Source of the DNA: Eulemur rufifrons
Lineage: Eukaryota > Chordata > Mammalia > Primates > Lemuridae
Reading direction: 5' to 3'
NCBI RefSeq assembly: GCF_041146395.1
Contig: NW_027182958.1
Coordinates: 62,001 to 126,000 of the forward strand
Length of the DNA: 64,000 nucleotides
The notes beneath the pieces were generated by a model. That model did no database searches, was not told where the DNA came from, and saw nothing but the letters and a program-made list of their open reading frames with translations. Each line of letters begins with the position of its first letter. Position 1 is the stretch's first letter. The translations under genes and the position numbers were made by a program. Shown piece by piece: positions 13,657 through 27,300 of this stretch.

Positions 13657-14169
13657 ACTAACCGCTAAATCTCAGCCCTAACACTAAACCTAACTCTGAA
13701 GCCTAAACCTACCCCTAACCCTAACACTAATCCCTAAACATAACCCTAACCATGAACCCTAAACCTAACCCTACCCCCTAACTATAACCATAACACTTAA
13801 CTCTAACCCTAAACCTAACACGAACCCTTAAACCTAACCCTAACCCCTAACCCTAACCCTTAACCTTAACCCTAACCATTAACCCTCACACTAACCCTTA
13901 ACCCTAACCTTATTCCTAATCTTTAATGCTAAACCTAAAACTTAAACATAACCCTGTACCAAACCCTAACCCCTAACCTTAAGCCTAACCCTAAACCTTA
14001 ACCCTAAACCTAACTGTAACTGATAAAACTAACACTAAATGTTAACCATAACCCTAAGCCTAACCTCTAACCCTAAGCCTAACCCTAAGCCTAACCGCTA
14101 ACCCTAAGCCCTCACCCTAACAATAACCTTCATCCCTAACCCTAATCATTATCCTAACCCTAAATTTAA

Positions 14170-14372
14170 TTCTCAGATTTCTTGATCTCTGAGAGTTTAG
14201 AAAGCCTACAATCCTCCCATGCCATGCATGAAAGGAGACTGTGCCACTGTGTCCTGCATGAAACCCAGGGGCCCATCCACTGCATACAATAGAGTGGGTT
14301 CCTGGAGACAATTGCAGCACCGAAGCCACCCACGTAGTGCAGACAGGTTCCATGCCCTAAGCATAAACTCTA
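14170..14372 (+). repeat. Cassette A10
   Basis: A type opening TTCTCAGATTTCTTGATC. GAGACTGTGCC and GCCCATCCACTGCATAC are private changes. Confidence 0.9.
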
Positions 14373-15208
14373 CCCCTCAGCCATATCCCTAACCCTGAAC
14401 ATAACACATAACATTGATCATATTGCTCACCTTAAAACGTAAACCTCACTGCAACCCTAACTTTAACCACTTACCCTAACGTTAATGCATAACACTTACC
14501 CTGAGAACAACCTCTATCCCTTAATTCTAAACCTAACTCCCAGCCATAACTGTAACACCTAATCCCTAAGCCTAGTACTAAAATGCTAACCCAAACCTTA
14601 AACCTACCAAGAAAGCTAAAACTAACCCTGACCCCTAACCTTAAACTTACACCTAAAAATAATCCTACCCCTTAACAATTAACCCTAACTGTAACCACTA
14701 ACCCTAACCCTAACTCTTTACCCTGATCCTAATCCTAACAATTAAACCGAACCCTGATTCTTAACCCTAACACTAACACTTACCCTAACGCCTAGACCTA
14801 ACCCTAACAGCAACCCTAACCCCTAACCGTACCCTACACCATAATGCTAAACCTAACACTGTACCCTAAGCCTAACCCTAACCCTTGAACCTAACTCTAT
14901 CCCTAACCCATAACCCTAACCCTAACGGCTAACACTGACCCTACGCTAACCCTTAACCCTAACCCTAACCCTTCACCCTAACCCTAGGCCTAACCCTTAA
15001 CCCTAATCCTGTACCTTAACCCTAACCCTAAACCCTAACCCTAACCATAACACTAACCCCAACCCTAAACCTAACCCTGGCCCTTAATCCAACCCTAACA
15101 CCTAACCCCAAACCCTAACGCTAACCCTAACCCCTAATCCCTAACCCCTAACCCGCACTCTAACCCCAACTCCTAACCCCAAAACCCTAACTCTAACCCT
15201 AACCCTAA

Positions 15209-15393
15209 TTATCACATTTCTTCCATTCTCAGAGTTAACCAGGCCTACAATACAGCCATGCCATGCGTGAGAAAGGCTCCGCCTGAGTCCTGCATGTAGG
15301 TTTTGGCCCAAGGCACAGGGTACAATGGTGTGGTGTCATGGCAACACTGTCCGCACCACTCTCACTGTAGATTAAACAGGTCCTGGGCCCTTT
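15209..15393 (+). repeat. Cassette B8
   Basis: B type with TTATCACATTTCTTCC. A few bases are missing where others read GAGAAGAGGCTC (here GAGAAAGGCTC). It is 1,739 bp after B7. Confidence 0.88.
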
Positions 15394-15872
15394 AACCAAT
15401 AAATCTAAGCCCTAACACTAACCCTAACCCCTAACCCTAAACCTAATAGCTAACCATAACAGTAACCCCTAAACATAACCCTAATCATGAACCCTAAACC
15501 TAACCCTATACCCTAACCATAACCATAACACTTAAATCTAACCCTAAAACTAACACAAACCCTTAACCCTAAACCTAAGACCTAACCCTAATGCTTAACC
15601 TTAACCCTAACTGTTAACCCTCACACTAACCCTTAACCCTAACCCTAATCCTAATCTTTAACCCTAAACCTAAACTTAAACCTAATCCTGTACCAAAACC
15701 TAACCCCTAACCTTAACCCTAACCTTAAAACTTAACCCTAAAGCTAACTGTAACCATTAAACCTAACACTAAACTTTAACCCTAACCATAATCCTAACCG
15801 CTAACCCTATGCCCTTACCCTAACACTAACCTTCATTTCTAACCCTAATCATAATCGTAACCCTAAATCTAA

Positions 15873-16075
15873 TTCTCAGATTTCTTGCTATCTCAAGTTT
15901 AGAAAGCCGACAATCCTCCCTTGCCATGCATGAAAGGAGGCTCTGCCACTGTGTCCTGCGTGAAACCCAGGGGCCCATACCCTACATACGATAGAGTGGG
16001 TCCCTGGCGACAATCACAGCCCTGAACACCCCCACCTAGTGCAGACAGGGCCCATGCCCTAGGCATAATCACTAC
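15873..16075 (+). repeat. Cassette A11
   Basis: A type with AGATTTCTTGCTATCTCAAG and AAAGCCGACAATCC. Its tail is shortened: AACTCTGAAACATAAACC replaces the GATCCTATTGCTC section. Confidence 0.88.
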
Positions 16076-16844
16076 CCCTCACCCATAACCCTAACCCTGA
16101 AAATAACACATAACTCTGAAACATAAACCTCACTGTAACCCTAAATTTAACCGCTTATCTTAACGTTAATGCATAACACTTACCCTGAGATCAACCCCTA
16201 TCCCATAATTCTAAACCTAACTCTTAGCCATAACCGTAACACCTTATCCCTAACCCTAATTCTAAACCGCTAACCCTACCTTAACTCTACCAACAAACCT
16301 AACACTAACCCTAACACCTAATCATAAATCTACGCCTAAAAATATTCTTAACCCTTTACCCTTAACCCTAACTCTAACCCCTAACTCTAAGCCTAACTTT
16401 TAACCCTGATCCTAATCCTAACAAACTTAACTCTATCCCTTAACCCTAACACTAACCCTTACCCTAACACCTAGACCTAACCTTAACAGTAACTGTAACT
16501 CCTAACCCTAAACCTAACCCCTAACACTAACCTAACCCTGAAACCTAAACCTAACCCTAACCCTAGCCCTTAAACCTAACTCTAACCCTAACCCATAACA
16601 CTAACCCTAACCATTAAACCTCAGCCTAACCCTTAAAACGAATCCTATCCCTTAACCCTAGCCCTGACCCCCTAACCGTAACCCTAGCAGTAGCCCAAAC
16701 ACTAAATGTAACACTAGCCCCTAACCCAACCCTAACTCCTAACCCCTAACTCTAACATTCACCCAAATCCCTAATCCCTAACACCTAACCCTCACTCTAA
16801 CTTTAACCCCTAACCCCAAACCCATAACCCTAAACCTAACCCTA

Positions 16845-17030
16845 ATTCTCACACTTCTTCCATAATCAGAGTTAAGCAAGCCTACAATACAGCAATGCCA
16901 TGTGTGAGATGAGGCTCTGCCTGAATCCTGCATGTAGGTCTGCTCCCAAGGCCCTGGGTACAATGGTGTGGTGTCATGGCAATCTTGTCTTCACCCCTCT
17001 TACCATAGATTAAACACGTCCTGTGCCCTT
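16845..17030 (+). repeat. Cassette B9
   Basis: B type and duplicate of B5: CCATAATCAGAG, CAGCAATGCCATGTGTGAG and CTTGTCTTCACCCCTCTTAC are all shared. Confidence 0.9.
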
Positions 17031-17560
17031 AAAGTAACCGATAAATCTAAGCCGTAACACTAACACTAACCCCTCACCCTAAACCAAAACCCTGACCCTA
17101 GAGCCCAACACTAACTATAAAACTTTATCCTAAACATAACCCCTAACCCTAACACTAATGCCTAAAGGTAACCCTAACCATGAACCTTAAACCTAACCCT
17201 AATCTCTAACCCTAACCATAACACTTAATTCTAACCCTAAACCTAACATGAACCCTTAACCCTAACCCTAAACCCGATTCCTAACTCTTAACCTTACCCA
17301 AACTGTTAACCATCACACTAACACTTAAACCTAACCCTAATCCTAATCTTTAACACTAAACCTAACACTTAACCTTAACACTGTACCAAAACCTAACCCC
17401 TAACCCCTAACCGTAAATGTTAACCCTAAACTTAACTGTAACCATTAAATCTAACACAAACCTTTAACCCTGACCCTAACCCTAAACCCTAACCCTAAGC
17501 CCTCACCCTAACACTGACCTTCATCCCTAAACCTAACCATAATCCTAACCCTAAATATAA

Positions 17561-17764
17561 TTCTGAGACCTCTTGCTTTCTCGGAGTTTATAAAGCCAAC
17601 AATCCTCCTATGCCATGCATGAAAGGAGTCTCTACCACTATGTCCTGCTTGAAATACAGGGCACATACCCAGCGGATGATAGAGTGGGTTCACGGTGACA
17701 ATCTCAGCCCCCTAAGTCCCCCGCCTAGTGCAGACAAGGCACGTGCCCTAAGCATAAACACTAC
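17561..17764 (+). repeat. Cassette A12
   Basis: A type and duplicate of A8: TTCTGAGACCTCTTG, GAGTTTATAAAGCC and CCTGCTTGAAA are shared or one base off. Confidence 0.88.
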
Positions 17765-18371
17765 CCCTCACCCATAACTCTAGTCTTGAAAATAACACCT
17801 AACCCTGAACCACTTGCTCACATTAGAATGTGAACCTCATCTTAACCCTAACTTTAACCACTTATCCTAACGTTAATGCATAACACTTACCCTGAGAACA
17901 ATCTCTATCCCATAATTCTAATGCTAACTCTTATTCATAACTGTAACACCTAATTCCTACCCCTAATTATAAACCGCTAACCCTAACCATAACCCTACCA
18001 ACAACCCTAACACTAACACTAACCCTAACCATATGCCTAAAAGTAACCCTAACCTTTGATCCTTAACCCTAACCCCTAACCCTTACCCTAACCCTTAACC
18101 CTAATCATAATCCTCACCATGAAACCTAACCCTATATCTTAACCCTAATCGTAACACTTACTCTGATGCCTAAACCTAACCCTAACACTAACCTAACACC
18201 TAACTCTTACCCTAACTCCTAATGCTAACCCTAAACCTAACAACACTTAAACCTAAACCTATCCCTAAACCCTAACCCTATCTGTTAACACTCACCCTAA
18301 CCATTAACCCTAACCCTAAACCTTAACCCTAACCCTAACACTTAACCCTAGCCCCAAGCCCAACCCTTAAT

Positions 18372-18402
<31 letters not shown>

Positions 18403-18557
18403 ACTAACCCCAACACTAAACCTAACCCTACCCCTAACCCAACCCTAACTCCTAACCACTAACCCTAACACTAACCCTAATCCCTAAACCCTAACTCCTA
18501 ACCCACAATCTAATCCTAACCCCTAACCCTAAACCCCTAACCCTACCATAACCCTAA

Positions 18558-18745
18558 TTCTCACACTTCCTCCATTCTCAGAGTTAAGCAAGCCTACAAT
18601 ACAGCCATACAATGTGGGAGATGAGGCTCCTCTTGAGTCCTGCATGTAGGTTTGGGTCCAAGGCCCAGGGTATGATGGTGTGGTGTCGCGGTGACCTTCT
18701 CCGCACACCTCTCACCCTATATTAAACAGGTCTTGTGCCCTTAAA
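18558..18745 (+). repeat. Cassette B10
   Basis: B type, the last of the alternating section. It has GCCATACAATGTGGGAGATG and CTCCTCTTGAGTCC as private changes. Confidence 0.88.
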
Positions 18746-19264
18746 CTAACCGCTAAACCTAACCCTTAACACTAAACCTATCCCCTATCTCTAAACCTAA
18801 GCCCTCATCCTAATGCCCAAAACTAATTCCAAACCCTTACCCTAAACATAACCCCTAAGCCCAACCCTAACCCCTAAACATAACCCTAACCATGAACCCT
18901 AAACCTAACCCTAACCTCTAACCCTAAACATAACATTTAACTCTAAACCTAAACCTAACACCAACCCTTAACTCTAACCCTAACCGCTAGCCCTAACACT
19001 TAACCTTAACCATAACCATTAACCATGACACTAACCCTTAACCCTAACCCTAATCCTAATCTTTAACCCTAAACGTAACACTTAACCCTTACCCTGTACC
19101 AAACCCTAACCCCTAACCTTAACGCTAACTCTAAACCTAACTGTAACCGTTAAAACTAACACTAACATTTAATCCTAACCCTAACCCTAAGCCCTCACCC
19201 TAGCACTAAACTTCATCCTTAACCCTAACCATAATCCTAACCCTAAATCCTAACCCTAAATCTA

Positions 19265-19470
19265 ACTCTCAGTTTTCTTGTTTCTCAGAGTTTAGAAAGA
19301 CTACAATCCTCCCATTGCATATGTGAAAGGAGGCTCTGCCACTGTGTCCTGCATGAAACCCAGGGGCCCTTACCCAGCGTATGATAGAGTGGATTCCCGG
19401 CGACAATCATAGACCCCCTAACCACCCTGCCTAGTGCATACAGGGCCCGTGACATAAGCATAAACACTAC
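19265..19470 (+). repeat. Cassette A13
   Basis: A type opening CTCTCAGTTTTCTTGTTTC. It begins a second A-only run (A13-A19) with spacing of about 0.85-1 kb outside the Alu-interrupted interval. Confidence 0.88.
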
Positions 19471-20164
19471 CCCTAACCCATAACCCTAACCCTGAACATA
19501 ACACCTAACCCTGATCCTATTGCTCATCTTAACATGTAAAACTCACCGTAACCCTAACATTAACCCCTTATTCTAATGTAAATGCATAACACTTAAGCTG
19601 AGAACAGCCTCCATCCCATAATACTAACCCTAACTCCTAGCCATAACCGAAACACCTAATCCCTAAAACTAATTCTAAACCGCTAACCCTACCAACAACC
19701 CTAACACTAACCCTAACCCTAATCCCTCATCCTAACAATACGCCTAGTAATAACTCTAACCCTTAACCCTTGATACTAACCCTAACCCCTAACCATAACC
19801 ATTACATTTAACTCTAACCCTAAATCCAACACGAACCCTTAACTCTAACCCTAACCACTAACCCTAACACTTAACCTTAACATTCACGGTTAACACTCAC
19901 ACTAACCCTTAACAATAACTCTAATCCTAATTTTTAACCCTAAGGCTAACTCTAAACCCTAACCCTGTACAAACCCTAACCACTAACCTTAACCCTAAGC
20001 CAAGACTTAACACTAAACCTAACTGTAAACGTTAAAACTAACACTAATCTTTAAACATAATTCTAACCCTAACCCCTAAACCTAAGCCCTCAAACTAAAA
20101 CTAACCTTCATCCCTAACTCTAACCATAATCCTAAAACTAAATCTGATTCTTATTCTAAATCTG

Positions 20165-20370
20165 ATTCTCAGACTTATTGCTCTCTCAGAGTTTAGAAAG
20201 CCTACAATGCTCCCATACCATGTGTGAATGGAGGCTCTGCCACTGGGTCCTGCATGAAACCCCGGGCACCATACACAGCGTACGATAGAGGGGGTTGCCT
20301 GCTATAATCCCAGGCCCCTAACCAGCCTGCATCATTCAGACAGGGCCCATGCCCTAAGCATAAACACTGC
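20165..20370 (+). repeat. Cassette A14
   Basis: A type preceded by a short tandem copy of its own start (TCTGATTCTTATTCTAAA, then TCTGATTCTCAG). GGGGTTGCCTGCTATAATCC is private. Confidence 0.88.
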
Positions 20371-21054
20371 CCTCAACCCATAAACTTAACCGTGAACATA
20401 ACACCTAGCCCTGATCTTATTGTTCATCTTAACACGTAAACATCATCGTAACCCTAACTTTAACCCCTTATCCTAACGTTAGTGCATAACACTTACCCTG
20501 ATAACAACCTCTATCCCATAATTCTAACCCTAACTCCTGGCAATAACCGTAAAACTTAATCCCTAACCCTAAATCTAAATGGATAACACTAACCCTAACA
20601 CTACCAACAACCCTAACACTAACCCTAACCCTAAACCCTAATCCTAACCCTATGCCTAAAAATAACCCTAACCCTTAACCCTTAACCCTAACCCCTAACC
20701 CTAACCATAACACTTAACTCTAACCCTAAACCCAACACAAACCCTTAACCCTAACCCCAACCCCTAACCCTAACACTTAACCTTAACTCTAACCCTTAAC
20801 CCTCACTCTAACCCTTAACTGTAGCCCTAATCCTAACCTTTAACCCTAAACCTAACACTTAAACATAACCCTGTACCAATCCCTAACCTCTAACCTTAAC
20901 TCTAACCCTACACCTTAATGGTAAACCTAACTGTGACCGTTAAACCTAACAATAACCTTTAACACTAACTCTAACCCTAACCCCTAAACCTAATTCCTCA
21001 CCCTAACACTAACCTTCATCCCTAACCCTAACCATAATCCTAACCCTAAATCTA

Positions 21055-21260
21055 ATTCTCAGACATCTTGCTTTCTCAGAGTTTATAAAGCCTACAAACC
21101 TCCCATGCCATCGTGAAAGGAGGCATTGCCACTGTGTCCTGCATGAAACCTAGGGGGCCCTACCCAGCATAAGATAGAGTGGTTTCCTGGTGACAATCCC
21201 AGACCATTAACCCCCCAGCCTAGTTCAGTAAGGGCCCTTGCCCTAAGCATAAACTCTACC
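21055..21260 (+). repeat. Cassette A15
   Basis: A type, 890 bp after A14. GTTTATAAAGCCTACAAACC and a missing base in CCATCGTGAAAGG are private changes. Confidence 0.88.
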
Positions 21261-22070
21261 CCTCACCCATAACCCTAACCCTTAACATAACACCTAACCC
21301 TGATCCTATTGCTTACCTTAAAACATAAACCTCACCGTAACCCTAACTTTAACCCCTTCTCCTAAGTTTAGTGCATAACACTAACCGAGACAATAATCCC
21401 TATCCCTTAATTCTAATCCTAACTCCTAGCCATAAGTGTAACACCTAAACCAAAAACCCTAATTCTAAACTTCTAACCTTAACCTTAACCCTACCAAAGA
21501 CCCTAACCCTAACCCTACACTTAAAATAACCCTAACACTTGACCCATAACCCTAACCTCAACACCTAACCCTAACCCTTAACTCTGATGCTAATCCTAAC
21601 AATTAAACCTAACCCTAACTCTGAAACCTAAAGCTAACCTTTAACATAACACCTCGACATACACTTAATAATAAGCTTAACCCCTAACCCCTAACCCTAA
21701 CCCTAAACCCTAATGCTAATCCTGACACTGAACCCTAACCCTACGACTATCCACTAACCCTAACCCTTAACCCCACCCCTATCCCTAACCCCTAAGCCTA
21801 ACACTAACTGTTAACCCTCACCCTGCCCCTTAACCCTAACCCTAATCCTAATCTTTAAACCTAAACTTAATACTTAACCCTAACCCTGTACCAAACCCTA
21901 ACAACTAACGTTAACACTAACCCTAAGACTTAACCTTAAACCTAACTGCAATTGTTAAAACTAACACTAAACTTTAACCCTAACTATAACCCTAACCCCT
22001 AACCCTAAGCCCTCACCCTAAGACTAACCTGCATCTCTAACCCTAACAATAATCCTAGCCCTAAATCTAA

Positions 22071-22275
22071 TTCTCAGACTTCTTGCTTTCTCAGAGTTTA
22101 GAAAGCCTACAATACTCCCATGCAATGCATGAAAGGAGGCTCTGCCACTGTGTCCTGCATGAAACCCAGGGACGCATACCCAGTGTATGATAGAGTGGAT
22201 TCCTGGCGACAATCCCAGCCACCTAAGTCCCCCGCATAGTGGAGACTGGGCCTGTGTCTTAAGCATAAACATTAC
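22071..22275 (+). repeat. Cassette A16
   Basis: A type with CCCATGCAATGCATGAAAGG and GTGGAGACTGGGCCTG. Confidence 0.88.
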
Positions 22276-22982
22276 GACTCACCAATAACAATAACCCTGA
22301 ACATAACACCTAACCCTGATCCTATTGCACATCTTAAAATGTAAACCTCACCATAGCCCTAACTTTAACCCCTCATGCTAACGTTAATTCACAACACTTA
22401 GGCTGAGAACAACCCCTATCCCATAATTCTAACCTTAACTGCTAGCCATAACCCTAACACCTAATCCCTGACATTAATTCTAAACCACTAAACCTAACCT
22501 TAACCCTACAAACAACCCTAACACTAACCCTAACCGTAATCCCTCATCCTAAACCTACGCCTAAGAATAGCCCTAACCCTTAACCATTAAAACTAACCCT
22601 AAACCCTAACCCTAACCATAACACTTAACTCTAACCCTAAATGCAACACGAACCCTTAACCCTAACCTTAACCACTAACCCTAACATTTAACCTTAACGT
22701 TAACCATTAACACTCACACTAATCCTGAACTCTAAACCTAATCCAAATTTTTAATTCAAACATTAATGCTTAACCCTAACCCTGTACCAAACCCTAACCC
22801 CTAACCTTTATCCTAACCCAATGCTTAACCCTAAAGCAAGGCTTAACCATAAACCTAACTGTATCTGGTAAACCGAACACTGACATTTAACCTTAGCTCT
22901 AACCCTAACGCCTAAACCTAAGCCCTCACCCTAACACTAACCTTCATCCCTAACCCTAATCATAATTCTAACCCTAAACATA

Positions 22983-23188
22983 ATTCTTAGACTTCTTGCT
23001 ATTTCAGAGTTTAGAAAGCCTACAATCCTCCCATGCCATGCATGAAAGGAGGCTCTGCCACTGTGTCCTGCATAAAATCCAGGGGCCCAAACCCAGCGTA
23101 TGATAGAGTGGGTTCCCAGCGACAATCGCAGCCCTGAACCCCCCGCCTAGTGCAGACACGGTCTGTGACCTAAGAATAAACACTACCT
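22983..23188 (+). repeat. Cassette A17
   Basis: A type opening TTCTTAGACTTCTTGCTATT. It shares CGCAGCCCTGAACCCCC with A7 and A11. Confidence 0.88.
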
Positions 23189-24344
23189 TTCACCCATAAC
23201 CCTAACCCTGAACATAACACCTACTCCCATACCGTATAGCTCACCTAAAAACATAAACCTCACTGTACCCCTAACTTTAACACCTTATCCTAACGTTAAG
23301 ACATAACACTGACTGTGAAAAAAAACCCTATCTCTTAATTCTAACCCTAACTCCCAGCCATAACTGTAACACATAATCTCTAACACTAATTCTAAATCCC
23401 TAACCCTAACCCTACAACTACCCTAAAACTAACCCTAAGACCTAATCCTAATCCTATGCCTAAAAAAACACTACCCCTTAAACTTAAACCTAACCCTAAC
23501 CCCAAACCCTAACCATAACACTTAACTCTAACCCTAAACCTAACACGAACCTTTAAGCCTAACCCTAACCCTAATCCATAACCCTAACCCTGAGCATAAC
23601 ACCTAACCCTGACCCTATTGCTCACCTTAACACATAAATCTCACCTTAACCCTAACTTTAACCACTTATCCTAACGTTAATGCATAACACTCACCCTGAA
23701 ACAACCCCTATCCCATAATTCTAACCCTAACTCTTAGCCATAACCATAACACCTAATCCCTAACCCTAATTCTAAACCAGTAACACTAACGTTAACCCTA
23801 ACAACAACCATAACACTAACCATAAACCTAACCCCTAATACGAACCCTAGGCGTAAAAATAACCCTAACCCTAACCCTAACCCTATCCCATAATTCTACC
23901 CTAAATCCTAGGAATAACTGTAACAACTAATCCATAACCCTAGTTCTAAATGGTAACTCTAAACTTAACCCTACCAACAAACCTAACCCTAACGCTAATC
24001 CTAGCAAAAACCCTAACAGTAACACTAACCCTAACACCTGATCTTAACAGTCCACCTGAAAATAACCTTAACCCTTAACCCTAACCCAGCCCCTAACCCT
24101 AACCATAACACTTTAACCCCAAACCTAACACGAAACTTTAACCCAAACCATAATCCATAACCCTACCGTTAACCTTAACTCTAACCATTAACCCTCACAC
24201 TAACCCTTAACCCTAACCCTAATCCTAATTTTATCCTAAACCTAACACTTAACGGTAACCCTGTACCAAACCCTAACCCCTAACCTTAAACCTCACCCTA
24301 AACCGTAACCATAAACCTAACTGTAACCATTAAAACTAACACTA
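23189..24344 (+). repeat. Cassette-free interval with repeated cassette tails
   Basis: Instead of a new cassette, parts of the A-cassette tail occur three times: near 23,205-23,340, 23,588-23,760 and 23,880-24,000 (AACATAACACC, TTGCTCACC, CCCATAATTCTA). The interval looks like two partial units that lost their cassettes. It ends at the Alu. Confidence 0.65.
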
Positions 24345-24680
24345 GGCCGGGCGCGGTGGCTCACGCCTGTAATCCTAGCACTCTGGGAGGCCGAGGAGGG
24401 TGGATCGCTCAAGGTCAGGAGTTCGAGACCAGCCTGAGCAAGAGCGAGACCCCGTCTCTACTAAAAATAGAAAGAAATTATATGGACAACTAAAAATATA
24501 TATAGAAAAAATTAGCCGGGCATAGTGGCGCATGCCTGTAGTCCCAGCTACTCGGGAGGCTGAGGCAGTAGGATCGCTTACGCCGAGGAGTCTGAGGTTG
24601 CTGTGAGCTAAGCTGACGCCACGGCACTCACTCTAGCCTGGGCAACAGAGTGAGACTCTGTCTCAAAAAAACAAAAAAAA
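24345..24680 (+). mobile_element. Full-length strepsirrhine Alu (SINE), + strand
   Basis: A non-autonomous 7SL-derived dimer. It opens GGCCGGGCGCGGTGGCTCAC, has a GTCTCTACTAAAAATAG middle and a right monomer with GTAGTCCCAGCTACTCGGG, and ends in AACAGAGTGAGACTCTGTCTC plus an A tail interrupted by one C. Pol III A box TGGCTCACGCC lies at 24,357-24,367 and B box GTTCGAGACC at 24,421-24,430. GAAATTATATGGACAACTA is the lemur-type linker. The probable target-site duplication is imperfect: AAAACTAACACT (24,332-24,343) and AAAACTAACCCT (24,678-24,689), overlapping the tail. Changes in the right monomer (CTTACGCCGAGGAGTCTGAG) suggest an older copy than the one at 47,554. Confidence 0.95.
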
Positions 24681-24778
24681 ACTAACCCTAACTCTACCCA
24701 TAACCTCTAACCCTAAGCCCTCACCCTACGACTAATCTTTCTCCCTAACCTTAACCATAATCCTAACCCTAAATCTAA

Positions 24779-24982
24779 TTCTCAGATTTCCTGCTGTCTC
24801 ACAGTTTAGAAAGCCTACAATCATCCCATGACATGTGTAAAAGGAGGCTCTGCCACTGTGTCCTGCATGAAACCGAACTGCCAATACCCAGCATAAGATA
24901 GAGTGGTCTCCCGGCAACAATCCTAGACCCCTAAACCCCTGCCTAGTGAAGAGAAGGACCGTGACCTAACCATAAACACTAC
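24779..24982 (+). repeat. Cassette A18
   Basis: A type just downstream of the Alu, which split its lead-in (AACCATTAAAACTAACACTA before it, AACCTCTAACCCTAAGCCC after it). GAAACCGAACTGCCAATACC is private. Confidence 0.88.
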
Positions 24983-25621
24983 CCCGAACCCATAACCCTA
25001 ACCCTGAACATAACATCTAACCCTGATCTTATTGCTCACCTTAACACGTAGACCTCACTGTAACCCTAACTTTAACCCCTATCCTAACGTTAATGCTTAA
25101 CACTTACCCTGAGTACAAACCCTATCCCATAATTCTAACCTTAACTCCTAGCCATAACCGTAACACCTAATCCCTAACTCTAATTCTGAACCGCTAACCC
25201 TAACTTTAACCCTACCAACAACTGTAACACTAAGACTAACCCTAACCCCTAATGCTAAACCTATGCCTAAACATAAACCTAACTCTTAACCCATTAACCC
25301 TAACGCTTAACCCTAACCATAACACTTAACTCTAAAGCGAAACCTAACATGCACCCTTAACCCTAACCCCGAACACTAACACTTAACGTTAACCCTCACA
25401 CTAACCCTTAACCCTAACCCTAATCCTAATCTTTAACCCTAACCATAACACTTAACGCTAACCCTGTACCAAACCCTAACCCCTAACCTTAACCCTAACT
25501 GTAAACCTTAACCCTGAACCTAACTGTAACTGGTAAACCTAACCCTAACCCTAACCCTAAGCCCTCACCCTAAGACTAAACTTCATCCCTAACCCTAACC
25601 ATAATCTTAGTCCTAAATCTA

Positions 25622-25826
25622 ATTGTAGACTTCTTGTTTTCTCAGAGTTTAAAAACCCTACAATCCTCCAAAGCCATGCAAGAAGGCCGGCTCTGCCACA
25701 GTGTCCTGCATGAAACCCAGGGGCCCATACTCTGCGTACAATAGAATGGGTTCCCAGCGACAATCACAGCCCCCTACCTCCCCCTCCTAGTGCAGACAGG
25801 GCCCGTGCCCTAAGCAAAAACCCTGC
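25622..25826 (+). repeat. Cassette A19
   Basis: A type with AATTGTAGACTTCTTG, AAAAACCCTACAATCC and CAAGAAGGCCGGCTCTGCC. The word GGCTCTGCCACAGTGTCC and the CTCCTAGTGCA end bring it near A25. Confidence 0.86.
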
Positions 25827-26598
25827 CCTTCACCCATAACCATAACCCTGAACATAACACCTAACCCTGATGTTATTGCTCATCTTAACACGTAAACCTG
25901 ACCATAACCCTAACTTTAACCCCCTATCCTAAAGTTAATGCGTAACACTTACCCTAAGAACATCCCCTATCCCTTAATTCTAAGCCTAACTCCTAGCATA
26001 ACCGTAACACCTAATCCTAAAACTTAATTATAAACTACTAAACGTTACCTTAACCCTACAAACAACCATAACACTAACCCTAACCCTAACCCTAACCCTA
26101 ACCCTTATCCCTGATCCTAATCCTAACAATTAAACCTAATCTTAACTCTTAACTCTAACACTAACCATTACCCTAACGCCTAGAAGAAACCCTAACAGTA
26201 TACCTAAACCCTAACCCCTAATGCTAACCCTAACCCTGAACTCTAAACCTAACCCTAATCCTGTCCCTTAAACCTAACACTATCCCTAACCCATAACCCT
26301 AGTCCTAACCGTTAACACTCACCCTAACCCTTAACTCGGACCGAAAGCCTAACACTTAACCCTAACCCTATCCCTTAACGCTAACCCTAAGCCTTAACAC
26401 TTTACCCCAATCCTATCCCTTAAGCCTAACCCTAACCCTAACAGTAACCCTAACTCTGAATCTAACCCTGGCCCCTAAACCAACCCTAACCCGTAACCCC
26501 TAACCCTAACACTAACCTTAACTCCTAATTCCTAACCCCTAAATGACACTCGAACCCTAACCCCTAACCCTAAACACCTAACCATAATCATAACCCTA

Positions 26599-26786
26599 AT
26601 TCTCACACTTCCTCCATTCTCAGAGTTCACCAAGCCTTCAATAGAGCCATGCCATTAGTGAGAAGAGGCTCCACCTGAGTCCTGCATGTAGGTCTGGGCC
26701 CAAGGACCAAGAACGATAGTGTAGTGTCGAGGTGACCCATTCTGCACCCTTCTCACCATAGATTAAACAGGTCCTGTGCCCTTAAA
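26599..26786 (+). repeat. Cassette B11
   Basis: B type of the B1/B2 subfamily (CGACCCATTCT..., GCACCCTTCTCACC, here GTGACCCATTCTGCACCC). The centre AAGGACCAAGAACGATAGTG is degraded. Confidence 0.88.
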
Positions 26787-27300
26787 CTAACCATTAAATC
26801 TAAGCCCCAACACTAAACCTAAACCCTAACCCTAAACCTAAGCCCTTATCCTAATGCCAAACACTAACACTAAACAGTCACCCTAAACCAAACCGTAACC
26901 CTAACCCCTAAACGTAACCCTAACCATGAACCCTAAAACTAACCCTAAACTCTAACCCTAACCATAACACTTAACTCTAACCCTAAACCTAACATGGACC
27001 CTTAACCCTAAACCTAACTCCTGACCCTAACACTTAACACTAACCGTTAACCCTCACACTCACCCTGAAACCTAACCCTAATCATAATCTTTAACCCTAA
27101 ACCTAACACTTAACCCTTACCCTGTACCAAAACCTAACCCCTAAACTTAACCCTAACACTAAACCTTAACCCTAAACCTAACTGTAACAGTTAAACTTAA
27201 CACTAACCTTTAACCCTAACCCTAACCCCTAACCCTAAGGCCTCACCTTAACACTAACCTTCATCCCTAACCCTAACCGTAATCCTAACCCTAAATCTAA

